A stretch of DNA of 64,000 nucleotides, from assembly GCF_025685425.1 (NCBI RefSeq), contig NZ_JAGTAS010000022.1:91016-155015 (forward strand), read 5' to 3'. The translations under genes were made by a program, and so were the position numbers. Below the pieces are notes generated by a model, which saw only the letters and a list, made by a program, of their open reading frames with translations, was not told the DNA's origin and searched no databases. This document shows, one piece after another, positions 16,438 to 24,740 of the stretch (position 1 is the first letter of the stretch; each line of letters starts with the position of its first letter). This stretch comes from Terriglobus albidus. GTDB taxonomy: Bacteria > Acidobacteriota > Terriglobia > Terriglobales > Acidobacteriaceae.

Positions 16438-17528
16438 ATTCCACCTCCGGCCAGGCCGCCGGCTTCACGCATACGCTTCTCTCGTGCCTGTTGCTCAAGT
16501 TTTGTGCGATACAGATATGCCAGGATGCCCGCTACTGCCGAATACAACTCAAACGGAATCGACTGCCCAACTTCGACCATCTTGTACAAACTCCGTGCCA
16601 ATGGTTTGTTCTCCATAATCGGAACCCCTGCCCAGCGCGCCTGTTCACGGATCTCAAGCGCATGCAGGTTCTTACCCTTCGCCAGAACTTTAGGTGCGGA
16701 CATCGTCTCAAAGCTGAACTCGAGCGCTACGGCATAGTGAGTCGGGTTGGTGATCACCACGCTGGCTCGGCTGATATCCGCTTTCTCTCTGCGCTTGCGC
16801 ATCTGCCGCTGGAGCTGACGGATCTTCCCCTTAATTTGGGGATTACCCATCGCCTCTTTCACTTCCTCGCGGACTTCCTGTTTGCTCATCTTGAGGCGCT
16901 TATTCCACTGCACCCACTCCATGGCATAGTCCACGCCGGCCCACATCACCATGACCAGTGCGGTGATCATCGCCAGGTGATAGGCAGAAGCGAGTGTTTC
17001 CGTCAGGCGGTTGAGGCTCATCACCGGCATACCTGCAATCAGGCTGCGGATAGTCCCGACTGCAATGCCAATTACGATGGCCGCAGGAATCAGGCTCTTG
17101 GCCAGACGCAAGATGGAGCGGGTACCGAAAAGCTGCTTAACGTTTTCTGCCGGATTCAAGCGGGTCCACTTAGGTTCCAGGGCTTCCACACGAATCTGCG
17201 TGCCACCGCCCTGCAGAATGCCTCCCGTCAGAGTACCCATGAGAGCGCAGCTCATCACCACGACCGCGGGCCACAGTACTGGAAGCGCAACATGCCAGAT
17301 AGCATGTCGAAACATTGCTTCATCCCAGTGCTCGCTTGTCATCGAGAGCACGTCGGAATATGCCCCGCGCCAGCTCTGCAGCACCTTCGGAGCAACCGCT
17401 CCTATCGCAGCCAAGCCGGCGAGCATGGCAAGAGAACTCAGCAACTCGCGCGAACGGACGACATCGCCTTTTTCGCGCGCCTTCCGCTTGCGTTGCGGTG
17501 TTGCCTGTTCTGTTTTCTGTTCGCTCAC
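16434..17528 (-). CDS. flhB: Flagellar export switch protein FlhB
   Basis: 364 residues with a basic N-terminus (MSEQKTEQATPQRKRKAREKG), four membrane helices, and the cytoplasmic autocleavage motif NPTH at about residues 261-264 (ASVVITNPTHYAVALEF). Cleavage between N and P switches export from hook to filament substrates. GTG start overlapping the fliR stop. The C-terminal tail after the EXXELARALY-like region is short. Confidence 0.97.
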   Translation of the reverse strand: MSEQKTEQATPQRKRKAREKGDVVRSRELLSSLAMLAGLAAIGAVAPKVLQSWRGAYSDVLSMTSEHWDEAMFRHAIWHVALPVLWPAVVVMSCALMGTLTGGILQGGGTQIRVEALEPKWTRLNPAENVKQLFGTRSILRLAKSLIPAAIVIGIAVGTIRSLIAGMPVMSLNRLTETLASAYHLAMITALVMVMWAGVDYAMEWVQWNKRLKMSKQEVREEVKEAMGNPQIKGKIRQLQRQMRKRREKADISRASVVITNPTHYAVALEFSFETMSAPKVLAKGKNLHALEIREQARWAGVPIMENKPLARSLYKMVEVGQSIPFELYSAVAGILAYLYRTKLEQQAREKRMREAGGLAGGGM

Positions 17529-18301
17529 CCGCGCACCAGCCTCTCAGCGGCGTTCAACAGGTTGGTGAAATTGTGTTCGATCCAGAGCGGCCAGATTCCG
17601 AGCGAGGCAATCAGTACACCGTAGCTCACCAGTGTTTTCACGGGGACATTCACCGCCATGACCGGAAGCTGCGGAGAGATACGAGCGATGAGGCCTACGA
17701 CGACCTCGACCATCAAGGCTGCACACATGACAGGTGCCGCCAACTGAAGACCACCCAGCAGAACCCCTGCGGTCATGTGTGCCAGCTCGATGCCGCTATT
17801 GGCATGCATCACTGCCTGACCTACGGGAATAGCGGCAAACGTCCGCATAAAGGCAGCGAGCATCGTGCGTTCAAGACCACAGGCCAGGAGTACGAGGATT
17901 CCAATCCATCCCAGAAACTGGCCAAGAACCGGGGTTTCAATCTGAGAGTTTGGATCCATCAGATTGACGAGCGAGAAACTGAAATCGATCCCCAGCAACT
18001 GACCGGCGAAGGACAGAGCTTCGTTCATCAACGACAGCGCAAATCCGAAGACCAAGCCTACGGAAAGTTCACCCAACACAGAAGAAGCATTGATTGCCGG
18101 CGGCGGTCCCAGTTCCATGACCACAGGAGTAAGCAGGAACGCGATCGCGAACACAAAACCGGCCTTGATGCGCATGGGAATTGCTTTCGACGAGAACACC
18201 GGCGCAAAGAGCATCAGGCTGCTGACACGGATCGACACCAGCAGTCCGGTCGCCAGCAGACGTTCCCAGGTCGGCGGCAGATTTGCGAAATCGATCGGCA
18301 T
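17525..18301 (-). CDS. fliR: Flagellar export gate protein FliR
   Basis: 258 residues with six or so membrane helices and the FliR features RVSSLMLFAPVFSSKAIPMRIKAGFVFAIAFLL and PVMCAALMVEVVVGLIARISPQLPVMAVNVPVKTLVSYGVL. It assembles with FliP and FliQ into the core export channel. It follows fliQ by 6 bases and overlaps flhB by 4. Confidence 0.96.
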   Translation of the reverse strand: MPIDFANLPPTWERLLATGLLVSIRVSSLMLFAPVFSSKAIPMRIKAGFVFAIAFLLTPVVMELGPPPAINASSVLGELSVGLVFGFALSLMNEALSFAGQLLGIDFSFSLVNLMDPNSQIETPVLGQFLGWIGILVLLACGLERTMLAAFMRTFAAIPVGQAVMHANSGIELAHMTAGVLLGGLQLAAPVMCAALMVEVVVGLIARISPQLPVMAVNVPVKTLVSYGVLIASLGIWPLWIEHNFTNLLNAAERLVRG

Positions 18302-18307
18302 GTTTCT

Positions 18308-18577
18308 TTATCCAAGAAAGCGGTGAAAGTCGCGCCACAACACCGTCGTGAAGGTCATCACGCGGTGTAGAAACCAGGGCAGCGTCACCATGGCCGCTCC
18401 CAGGACGACAAACAGGCGAGGCACCGTCGTCAGTGTCTGTTCCTGCAGGCTGGTAAGAGTCTGCAGCAGACTCAGACCGACAGAGATCAAACATCCGCAG
18501 ATCAGCAGCGGAGCGCTGAGAATCAGCGCCTCACGCAGCAGCATTCGTCCGAGTTCAGCAACAACGTTGGGTTCCAC
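18308..18577 (-). CDS. fliQ: Flagellar export gate protein FliQ
   Basis: 89 residues, the normal FliQ size, with two membrane helices around a cytoplasmic hairpin (LLICGCLISVGLSLLQTLTSLQEQTLTTVPRL). The N-terminus is typical (VAELGRMLLREALILSAPLL). It is placed between fliP and fliR as usual. Confidence 0.95.
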   Translation of the reverse strand: MEPNVVAELGRMLLREALILSAPLLICGCLISVGLSLLQTLTSLQEQTLTTVPRLFVVLGAAMVTLPWFLHRVMTFTTVLWRDFHRFLG

Positions 18578-18586
18578 GATTGTTCC

Positions 18587-19480
18587 TCACGAAAAACTTT
18601 TCAGCAGCGAACCAGTCAGCAGGTTCCAGCCGTCGACCATCACAAAAAGCAGGATCTTCAAAGGGGTTGAAATCACGACGGGCGGAAGCTGCATCATGCC
18701 GATAGAGGTCGTCACACTTGCTACCACCAGGTCGATTAGCAGGAATGGCAGAAAGAGAATGGCGCCAATCTGAAAGCCGGCCTTGAGCTCGCTAAGGATG
18801 TATGCCGGGACAACAACCTGCATCGGAAGCTGTGCGCGTGTCTGAGGGCGCTCCGCCATGCCGGCCGAGGCAAACAGCGCCAGATCTTTCTCGCGGGCGT
18901 ATTTCAGCATGAAGACCTTGACTGGCTCCGAGCCCTTGGCGATGGCTTCTTCACCGCTGATCTGTCCGGCCCGAAAGGGAGCTACCGCCTGCTGATCCAC
19001 CTGAACCAGAACCGGCTGCATCAGGAACCAGGTCATCATGAGACCGAGTCCCATCAATACCTGATTCGATGGAGCTGTCTGGGTTCCGAGCGCCTGGCGC
19101 AGGAAGTGGAAGACAACCAACAGCCGCACCAATGGCGTCATCGACAGCAAAATCGCCGGCAGCAGGCTCAGCAGAGTCAGTCCGATGACGATCGACCAGG
19201 AGGTGCTGGGCTCGTTCTCCATGCGGTGGTTGATGGAATCTTCGCGTTTGCCCGTATTCTGGTTGGACTTCGACGGAGCCGTCGGCGCGGTAGGAGCGGT
19301 TGCGCCCGCAGCTCGCCGTGCCGCTTCCGTGGCAAAGGCCAGCGCCATCCGCTGTTCCGCGACAGCGGGACTCTCGGCCACCGCCGGCGACGGCTGTACA
19401 TGGGCCGCGCTCCGTTTTTCAGCCTGCATGGAAACGCCGGACAGCAGTACGGCGACCAGCAGGACAGGACGAACCAGCAT
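18587..19480 (-). CDS. fliP: Flagellar export gate protein FliP
   Basis: 297 residues. A signal peptide (MLVRPVLLVAVLLSGVSMQA) is followed by an Ala/Pro/Thr-rich linker up to about residue 90, longer than in most FliP. The conserved core follows, with LSLLPAILLSMTPLVRLLVVFHFLRQALGTQTAPSNQVL and RAQLPMQVVVPAYILSELKAGFQIGAILFLPFLLIDLVVAS. It forms the channel ring with FliQ and FliR. fliO ends directly before its ATG. Confidence 0.96.
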   Translation of the reverse strand: MLVRPVLLVAVLLSGVSMQAEKRSAAHVQPSPAVAESPAVAEQRMALAFATEAARRAAGATAPTAPTAPSKSNQNTGKREDSINHRMENEPSTSWSIVIGLTLLSLLPAILLSMTPLVRLLVVFHFLRQALGTQTAPSNQVLMGLGLMMTWFLMQPVLVQVDQQAVAPFRAGQISGEEAIAKGSEPVKVFMLKYAREKDLALFASAGMAERPQTRAQLPMQVVVPAYILSELKAGFQIGAILFLPFLLIDLVVASVTTSIGMMQLPPVVISTPLKILLFVMVDGWNLLTGSLLKSFS

Positions 19481-19789
19481 CTACTCAGCCTTCCTTACCG
19501 GCATCATGGCCTGAACGCCGTGCTCTCCACTGCCGACCAGGAACTGCTGACCGTCGCACTCCACCAGCGCGAGTTGCTGTTTATTGCCAAGCGAAACCTG
19601 TTCGAGGACGCGAAGGCGCTTCTGCTCCCGGGGCCGTGTAGCACGTCCCTTCCAGGAACGGAGGATCCAGGAGGCCAGCCCTGCCGGTTCCGGACGACGC
19701 ATTTCAGCCAGGGGAACGATCGTTCTCTGTACGATCGCCAGTTCCGGCTTTACTACTTCAGCTTTGACCATGGCTACGCTGCGACGCAT
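19481..19789 (-). CDS. fliO: FliO-like flagellar export protein without membrane helix
   Basis: 102 residues. The C-terminal half LRVLEQVSLGNKQQLALVECDGQQFLVGSG matches the cytoplasmic part of FliO, which helps assemble the FliP ring. The usual N-terminal membrane helix is not visible; the N-terminal 45 residues are polar and basic. AGGAGACAG before the ATG is a good ribosome binding site. It lies between fliL and fliP, as expected for fliO. Family call moderate, anchored by position. Confidence 0.78.
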   Translation of the reverse strand: MRRSVAMVKAEVVKPELAIVQRTIVPLAEMRRPEPAGLASWILRSWKGRATRPREQKRLRVLEQVSLGNKQQLALVECDGQQFLVGSGEHGVQAMMPVRKAE

Positions 19790-19799
19790 CTCTGTCTCC

Positions 19800-20345
19800 T
19801 TACCGCTGGACCAGGAATTCTGTGAAGAAGATGTCGACCACCTTCATGCTGGGCTCACGCACCGTAAGTACGGCCTTGATCTCTTTCTTGACCTGCTCTT
19901 TGCCTTCAGGCTGCAGCAGTTCATCCGAGCTCTTGCGGCCCAGAACGTCGATCAGGGCATCCCGCACCGCGACATCTTGCTGGCCGCCGGCTTTGGGCTT
20001 CTTCTCCCCGCCCTCTTCCTTCTTCGCCTCGCCGGACTTTTCCTCATCGGCAAGGCGCAGGGTAATCGCGGCGCGCAAATAGGCGCGGCCGCCTACGTCG
20101 GTGAGGTTCACTACCATCGGCTCCAGCACCTCGTCCTTGGTCTTTTGGGGTTCGCTTTTGACAACCTCGACAATCTTTGTGCCGCCGCCGCCCAGCTTCC
20201 CGGTCTTCCCCATCCACCAGACCAGGCCGCCGGCCGCTCCTACGGATCCTATAACCGCAACGAAGGCGACGAGCGCCAGTTGCACGATGCCCACTTTTGC
20301 CACCGGCGCCGCGGGCGTAAGCTCTGCTGTCTCTGCTTTAGCCAT
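19800..20345 (-). CDS. fliL: Flagellar basal body protein FliL
   Basis: 181 residues with a single membrane helix (VQLALVAFVAVIGSVGAAGGLVWWMGK) near the N-terminus and a periplasmic domain with the FliL pattern VLEPMVVNLTDVGGRAYLRAAITLRLADE... ALIDVLGRKSSDEL ... GKEQVKKEIKAVL. It associates with the stator in the basal body. A Glu/Lys-rich insertion (KSGEAKKEEGGEKKPKAGG) lies in the periplasmic part. I chose ATG 20345; an in-frame GTG lies at 20354. Confidence 0.92.
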   Translation of the reverse strand: MAKAETAELTPAAPVAKVGIVQLALVAFVAVIGSVGAAGGLVWWMGKTGKLGGGGTKIVEVVKSEPQKTKDEVLEPMVVNLTDVGGRAYLRAAITLRLADEEKSGEAKKEEGGEKKPKAGGQQDVAVRDALIDVLGRKSSDELLQPEGKEQVKKEIKAVLTVREPSMKVVDIFFTEFLVQR

Positions 20346-20363
20346 ATGTCCCACTTAAATGCA

Positions 20364-20390
20364 CCTGCCGTGCCATTCAGGCACGGCAGG
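20364..20390 (-). promoter_or_regulatory. Perfect stem-loop between flgE and fliL
   Basis: Arms CCTGCCGTGCC and GGCACGGCAGG pair over 11 bases around a 5-base loop. There is no T-stretch, so it is more likely an mRNA-stability or attenuation hairpin behind the highly expressed hook gene than a full terminator. Function inferred. Confidence 0.65.
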
Positions 20391-20427
20391 CATTAGTGAG
20401 GACTCAGGAAGACTTCAGACCCTACAA

Positions 20428-21660
20428 CTAACGGATCATATTGATTGCAGATTGGGTTAGCGTGTCGTACGCCGTAACCGTCTTGGAATTGGCCTCGAAG
20501 GCGCGCTGGGCGACAATGAGACGCGAAAACTCGCCGGCGATATCAACATTGGACTGTTCCAATGAATTTCCCAGCACCGTGCCACGGCCGCCCGCACCGG
20601 CGACGCCAATGGACGGCAGACCGGATGCCTGGCTGGAGATAAAGGCGTTGTTACCAACGCGAGTCAGGCCCTGGGTGTCGCTGACCGTGGCGATAGCCAA
20701 CTGGCCAACCACACTGCTGCGGCCGTTGCTGTACTTGGCCGAGATGATTCCATTGGAATCAATAGAGAAGTTCTGGTAGGTGCCGCTGGCATATCCATCC
20801 TGGCTGGTAGACGCGGTAGCGGAGGCGGAGCTGGAGCTCGAGATCACCCCGTTGCCGGCGGTGTCATAGAGTGACCAGTTGAAGCTGAGGTCAGCGGCGC
20901 TATTGGTAAGTCCCGGGAAGGTAATGCCAGAGATATTGCTGCTCGGGCCGACCAGCTTGCCAGCGGAATCGAAGGTCAACGTGCCGGTATTGTTCGAAGG
21001 AGTACCCGAGATATCGCCGGAAGGAAGCTCGATGTCGTAGTTCCAGGTCGTATTGCTGGTCTTCGTGAATTTGACACTCGCCAAATGGGTGTTTCCGAGG
21101 GAGTCATACACACTCACAGAGCTGGCGAAGGTCGTGCCAGTCGCCGCCGAAGAGTCCAGATTAGCCTTCAGAGTGACATTTTTCGTCGTGCTGGCCGCCT
21201 GGTTGGAGCCGATCGGTAGCTGGATCGGAGCCAGAGCGCCGCCAGTACCGACTGTAACGCCGTCCGTGCTCTGGAAACCCATCACGCTCGCGCCGTCCAG
21301 GGTGGTCAAAAAACCATCTTTGGCAAGCTGGAAGTCGCCGGCGCGCGTAATCTGCTGCTGACCGTGGTCCTGAATCACAAAGAACCCATCGCCATTGAGC
21401 GCCATATCGGTCGCATTATTCGTCGTTGTCAGACCACCCTGCGAGAAGTCACCAACGGTTCCGGAAACGCGGGTACCGAGTCCAGACTGCAATGCATTAC
21501 CCGAGCCAGACTCGCCGAGCTGTTGGTAGAAGAGGTCTTCGAACTCGGTCGTAGCACCCTTGAAGGCAACCGTGTTCAGGTTTGCAAGATTGTTTCCGAT
21601 CGTATTGAGCGCTACGGCGTTCGCCTTCAGGCCCGTCAACGCAATTGAAAATGCACCCAT
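20428..21660 (-). CDS. flgE: Flagellar hook protein FlgE
   Basis: 410 residues. The N-terminus MGAFSIALTGLKANAVALNTIGNNLANLNTVAFKGATTEFEDLF and the C-terminus LEQSNVDIAGEFSRLIVAQRAFEANSKTVTAYDTLTQSAINMI are the hook/rod protein signatures. The middle holds the FlgE beta domains (STTKNVTLKANLDSSA ... VYDSLGNTHLASVKFTKTSNTTWNYDI). AAGGAG lies upstream of the ATG. It follows flgD by 41 bases. Confidence 0.97.
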   Translation of the reverse strand: MGAFSIALTGLKANAVALNTIGNNLANLNTVAFKGATTEFEDLFYQQLGESGSGNALQSGLGTRVSGTVGDFSQGGLTTTNNATDMALNGDGFFVIQDHGQQQITRAGDFQLAKDGFLTTLDGASVMGFQSTDGVTVGTGGALAPIQLPIGSNQAASTTKNVTLKANLDSSAATGTTFASSVSVYDSLGNTHLASVKFTKTSNTTWNYDIELPSGDISGTPSNNTGTLTFDSAGKLVGPSSNISGITFPGLTNSAADLSFNWSLYDTAGNGVISSSSSASATASTSQDGYASGTYQNFSIDSNGIISAKYSNGRSSVVGQLAIATVSDTQGLTRVGNNAFISSQASGLPSIGVAGAGGRGTVLGNSLEQSNVDIAGEFSRLIVAQRAFEANSKTVTAYDTLTQSAINMIR

Positions 21661-21701
21661 CGTAATTCTCCTTGTCCTTAATCCGTTACTGCTGGAAATT
21701 C

Positions 21702-21989
21702 TTATCCGTTGCTGCTGGAACTTGTTGAGCTGGTACCTGACGTCAGCGAAGTAATGCCTTGATTGATCGAGATCAACTGCTGAAGACTGTTCACACTCAC
21801 CAGCTGCTGCAGGTATGCGCTAGGATCGGTCGGCTGCGTAGGATCCTGGTTCTTCATCTCTGCCACCAACAGCGTCATGAAGTCGCTTGCGGTGATGTTG
21901 CTACCGCTATTGCTGCTACTGCTGCTCGTTGTATTGCTCGTACCCGATGTCGAGGCCATCGGATTTGCCGCATTTGCATTTACCTGCAT
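21702..21989 (-). CDS. flgD: Hook cap/scaffold protein FlgD, N-terminal domain only
   Basis: 95 residues, against about 230 in E. coli. The conserved FlgD segment is ASDFMTLLVAEMKNQDPTQPTDPSAYLQQLVSVNSLQQL, flanked by Ser/Thr-rich tails. The Ig-like and tudor-like domains found in longer FlgD are missing. FlgD caps the growing hook and is removed later. It sits between fliK and flgE, the usual place. Confidence 0.86.
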   Translation of the reverse strand: MQVNANAANPMASTSGTSNTTSSSSSNSGSNITASDFMTLLVAEMKNQDPTQPTDPSAYLQQLVSVNSLQQLISINQGITSLTSGTSSTSSSSNG

Positions 21990-22011
21990 TCCCGTCTCTC
22001 CTTAATCCGGC

Positions 22012-24234
22012 TTACGCTCGGACACTCAACAGCCCTACACCGCGTGATGTGGTCGACAAGGAAGGAGAAGCTCCTACCTGCCGCCATACCAGCTTTTTCT
22101 GCTCTGCCCCCGCATCGGTGCCGGAAGACTGCTGCCCACGTTCCTGTTGCGCTCTCCCGCCCAAGTCCATGTTCATCGCAGCGCTATCCTGCATCCGCAC
22201 CACCTGGACTCTGTCCACCGGCACCGTCTGCTGGCTCAGAAAACTCGTTATATGTGGCGCCTCAGCCTTCAGCACCTCGTGCGAAAACTCGCTGCTCGCC
22301 ATCACCACGGCCTGCACGGTGTTGTCGCTGCCCTTCTCGGCGCGCACATGCATCACACCATGTGTTTCATCTGCAATCGCAACTTCAATCTGGCGATGTC
22401 CGGCGGCGATCCACTGTGCGCCATTCTCCTGCGCATTCGCCCCTGCAGCGGCGTCCAGGCGGGCAAATGGATCGCGAGTCCCTGACTGGGCCGGCTTTGA
22501 AGCATCCGCTAGATCCTGGAGGCTGTTCACTCCCGTGTCTACCTTCAAGGCAGATACAGCGTGCAGCCTGTTATCCACCGTATGGGCGGCTGGAGAGTGC
22601 GCTACCTGCGGAACAGCAGTTTCATTGCCCGCAGAAGTATTTTTCTCCGCAGGAGTGGAGACATCCTGCCAGGTCTTCGTGACACCTGTCTCACTCTTTG
22701 CTGCCTTCTCATCCTTGGTGTTGGCAGCTTTTTGTCTTCCCATCACCTGAGCAGAGCGCCCAAACTTACCCGCAGCCGCTTTTGGTGTCACCGTTTTGGC
22801 CGCAACAACCGTCTGAAGCGAACCCTCGACGCTATCTTCCTGCGCTTGTTTCTGCACAGTTGGAGCTGCGGAGTTCATCGGTATGGCATTGACTGCTACC
22901 GCATCGCTCTGGATGCTCTGCTGCTGGGGTACGACATTGTTTCCAGTTTCCCCGGAAGAGATCTTTCCAGAAACAGAACCTTTGCTGCTATGTACGGAGG
23001 TCTGGGATGCAGAAGAATAGAGCGTCCCTTTGCCAATCTTGGTGGGCTCGTTGCCGGCCAACTGCGCCGGCAACACAGGAACCGTAACGCCGGCGACAAG
23101 ATTTACATCCTGGCCATTATCCTGAGCATCATTCTTTTCTTCAGAGAACGATGACGCCTGAGGTACATCTTCTTTCGTATCTATTGAAGCTGGGCTCTTC
23201 GGGTTGTCCGTCTTCATCGGAGCATCAGTCTGCAGCACATCGGTACCAGTGCCCACCCCGATAGCGCGAACAATGGCCTGGTAGGCGTCATGTTGACGGC
23301 TACCAGGCATGACGACCGGAAGCGCTTGCGTACCTGTCTTCGCATCTGGTGTCTGTGCCGGAGCTTGCGCCTGCGGTAGTGTTTGCTCTGTTGAAGTAGG
23401 CTTCTGATTCGGAGTGGCCTGTACTGCTGATTCTGCCTGCGCGGGTATCTCCGGTTGCGCAGGTGCATCCTGAGCGAAGGGCTCTGGCTGCACAGTAGCC
23501 GGCAGTGGTAAAACACCGGACTTCACACCCACAGCAACAGCAGGCTTTGAGTCAGAAGTATCTACTTTATTGCCGTCTATTAAGGTCGAGATATTTTCTG
23601 GTTGTGAAGCAGCCTCAGCGTCTGATTCGTGCGGAGTTTGCGGCAACGGCTTACTGTCCACGGGTTGAAGCTTATCCTGAGCCACTGGGGCTGGTAATTC
23701 CTGTGCAGCAATCGTCCCCACCGTATTTTTCGAATCAACTTGTGGCGCTTCAACATTTGATGTGCCCCCCATCCGCCCCGGTGCAGCATCACTCGTCGCA
23801 TTACCTGCTTGTGGTGTTGTAACGGTCTGCGGAGCAGGAATGGACTGTAAAGCAGGAACGGTCTGGGAGTCTGTCAGCGTTGATGCCGCTATAGCCGGCA
23901 TGGGTGCTGCTGTAGTCTCACTTGGCAGCGACACGGGTGCCGTCGCGGAAAGAGATATCTGTTGCAGAGATCCGCGAGAAAGATCAGGCGCTTTGTCGAA
24001 CGTTCCAACGAACGAGCCCTGTGTCGCAGAAGGCTGACTCTTGGCGTCAGCCAAAACTGGCGTATCCGTCGCAGTCTGTGTACCGGTTCCAGCCGCGGCC
24101 TCAAACATACCGGCAAACAGCGAGTCTCCTGCACCCAACAGGTTGTCGTTATTCCCCGCGGAGTGCATGTCGGACGATTTTGCCGCACCCGGCACAAGCT
24201 GGGATCCGATCGTCGCTGCTGCCATTTCCATCAT
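22012..24234 (-). CDS. fliK: Flagellar hook-length control protein FliK
   Basis: 740 residues. The first ~600 are a disordered Gln/Ala/Pro/Thr-rich region, typical of the molecular-ruler part. The C-terminal Flg_hook domain (about 605-690) has AQWIAAGHRQIEVAIADETHGVMHVRAEKGSDNTVQAVV followed by LKAEAPHITSFLSQQTVPVDRVQVV. It measures the hook and triggers the FlhB switch. It is long compared with E. coli FliK (375). Identity rests on the C-terminal domain and on the position between fliJ and flgD. Confidence 0.87.
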   Translation of the reverse strand: MMEMAAATIGSQLVPGAAKSSDMHSAGNNDNLLGAGDSLFAGMFEAAAGTGTQTATDTPVLADAKSQPSATQGSFVGTFDKAPDLSRGSLQQISLSATAPVSLPSETTAAPMPAIAASTLTDSQTVPALQSIPAPQTVTTPQAGNATSDAAPGRMGGTSNVEAPQVDSKNTVGTIAAQELPAPVAQDKLQPVDSKPLPQTPHESDAEAASQPENISTLIDGNKVDTSDSKPAVAVGVKSGVLPLPATVQPEPFAQDAPAQPEIPAQAESAVQATPNQKPTSTEQTLPQAQAPAQTPDAKTGTQALPVVMPGSRQHDAYQAIVRAIGVGTGTDVLQTDAPMKTDNPKSPASIDTKEDVPQASSFSEEKNDAQDNGQDVNLVAGVTVPVLPAQLAGNEPTKIGKGTLYSSASQTSVHSSKGSVSGKISSGETGNNVVPQQQSIQSDAVAVNAIPMNSAAPTVQKQAQEDSVEGSLQTVVAAKTVTPKAAAGKFGRSAQVMGRQKAANTKDEKAAKSETGVTKTWQDVSTPAEKNTSAGNETAVPQVAHSPAAHTVDNRLHAVSALKVDTGVNSLQDLADASKPAQSGTRDPFARLDAAAGANAQENGAQWIAAGHRQIEVAIADETHGVMHVRAEKGSDNTVQAVVMASSEFSHEVLKAEAPHITSFLSQQTVPVDRVQVVRMQDSAAMNMDLGGRAQQERGQQSSGTDAGAEQKKLVWRQVGASPSLSTTSRGVGLLSVRA

Positions 24235-24275
24235 GATCTGGATATGTGCAGTTCACGTTCCAAAATGACAGGGTT

Positions 24276-24737
24276 TTACATTAGTGAGTCTTTAGCGATC
24301 CTTTTCTTTGCTGCATGCTGCTTGATGAGAAAGAATTCATCCGCGGCCTTCTGTGCGCGCAGGTCTTCCTCGGCTGCACGAACTCTCATCGCATCGCTAT
24401 AAAGCGACTTCATCTGTTCAAGCTTCTGCTGTTGCATCAGCATGACCTGCTGCGCTGCGCGAACGCGCTCGTCGGCGCGCACAAGATTTTCGCCAAGCTG
24501 TCTCTCTTTTTGCTCGATGACCGCTGATTCTGACGACGACAAAATCCATTGCTCTGAATCACCAGTACGCAATGCATCCTGCGCGTTCGCTTTTAATGTC
24601 TGTTGCCGTGCCCCGATCGCACTAATATTCTGTTCAATCTGCTGCCGGCTCATGAAGGCCTGCTGCAATATGCCTTGTGCCTTTTCTGCCTCGGTTTCCG
24701 CAACACGCACCAGCAGAGCAGCCCGCGCCAGTTCCAT
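24276..24737 (-). CDS. fliJ: Flagellar export protein FliJ
   Basis: 153 residues, nearly all coiled coil with heptad-rich Glu/Gln/Ala content (LLVRVAETEAEKAQGILQQAFMSRQQIEQN ... RVRAAQQVMLMQQQKLEQMKSLYSDAMRVRAAEEDLRAQKAADEFF). FliJ inserts into the FliI hexamer like the gamma subunit of F1-ATPase. It follows fliI by three bases, the usual neighbour. Confidence 0.88.
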   Translation of the reverse strand: MELARAALLVRVAETEAEKAQGILQQAFMSRQQIEQNISAIGARQQTLKANAQDALRTGDSEQWILSSSESAVIEQKERQLGENLVRADERVRAAQQVMLMQQQKLEQMKSLYSDAMRVRAAEEDLRAQKAADEFFLIKQHAAKKRIAKDSLM

Positions 24738-24740
24738 AGC

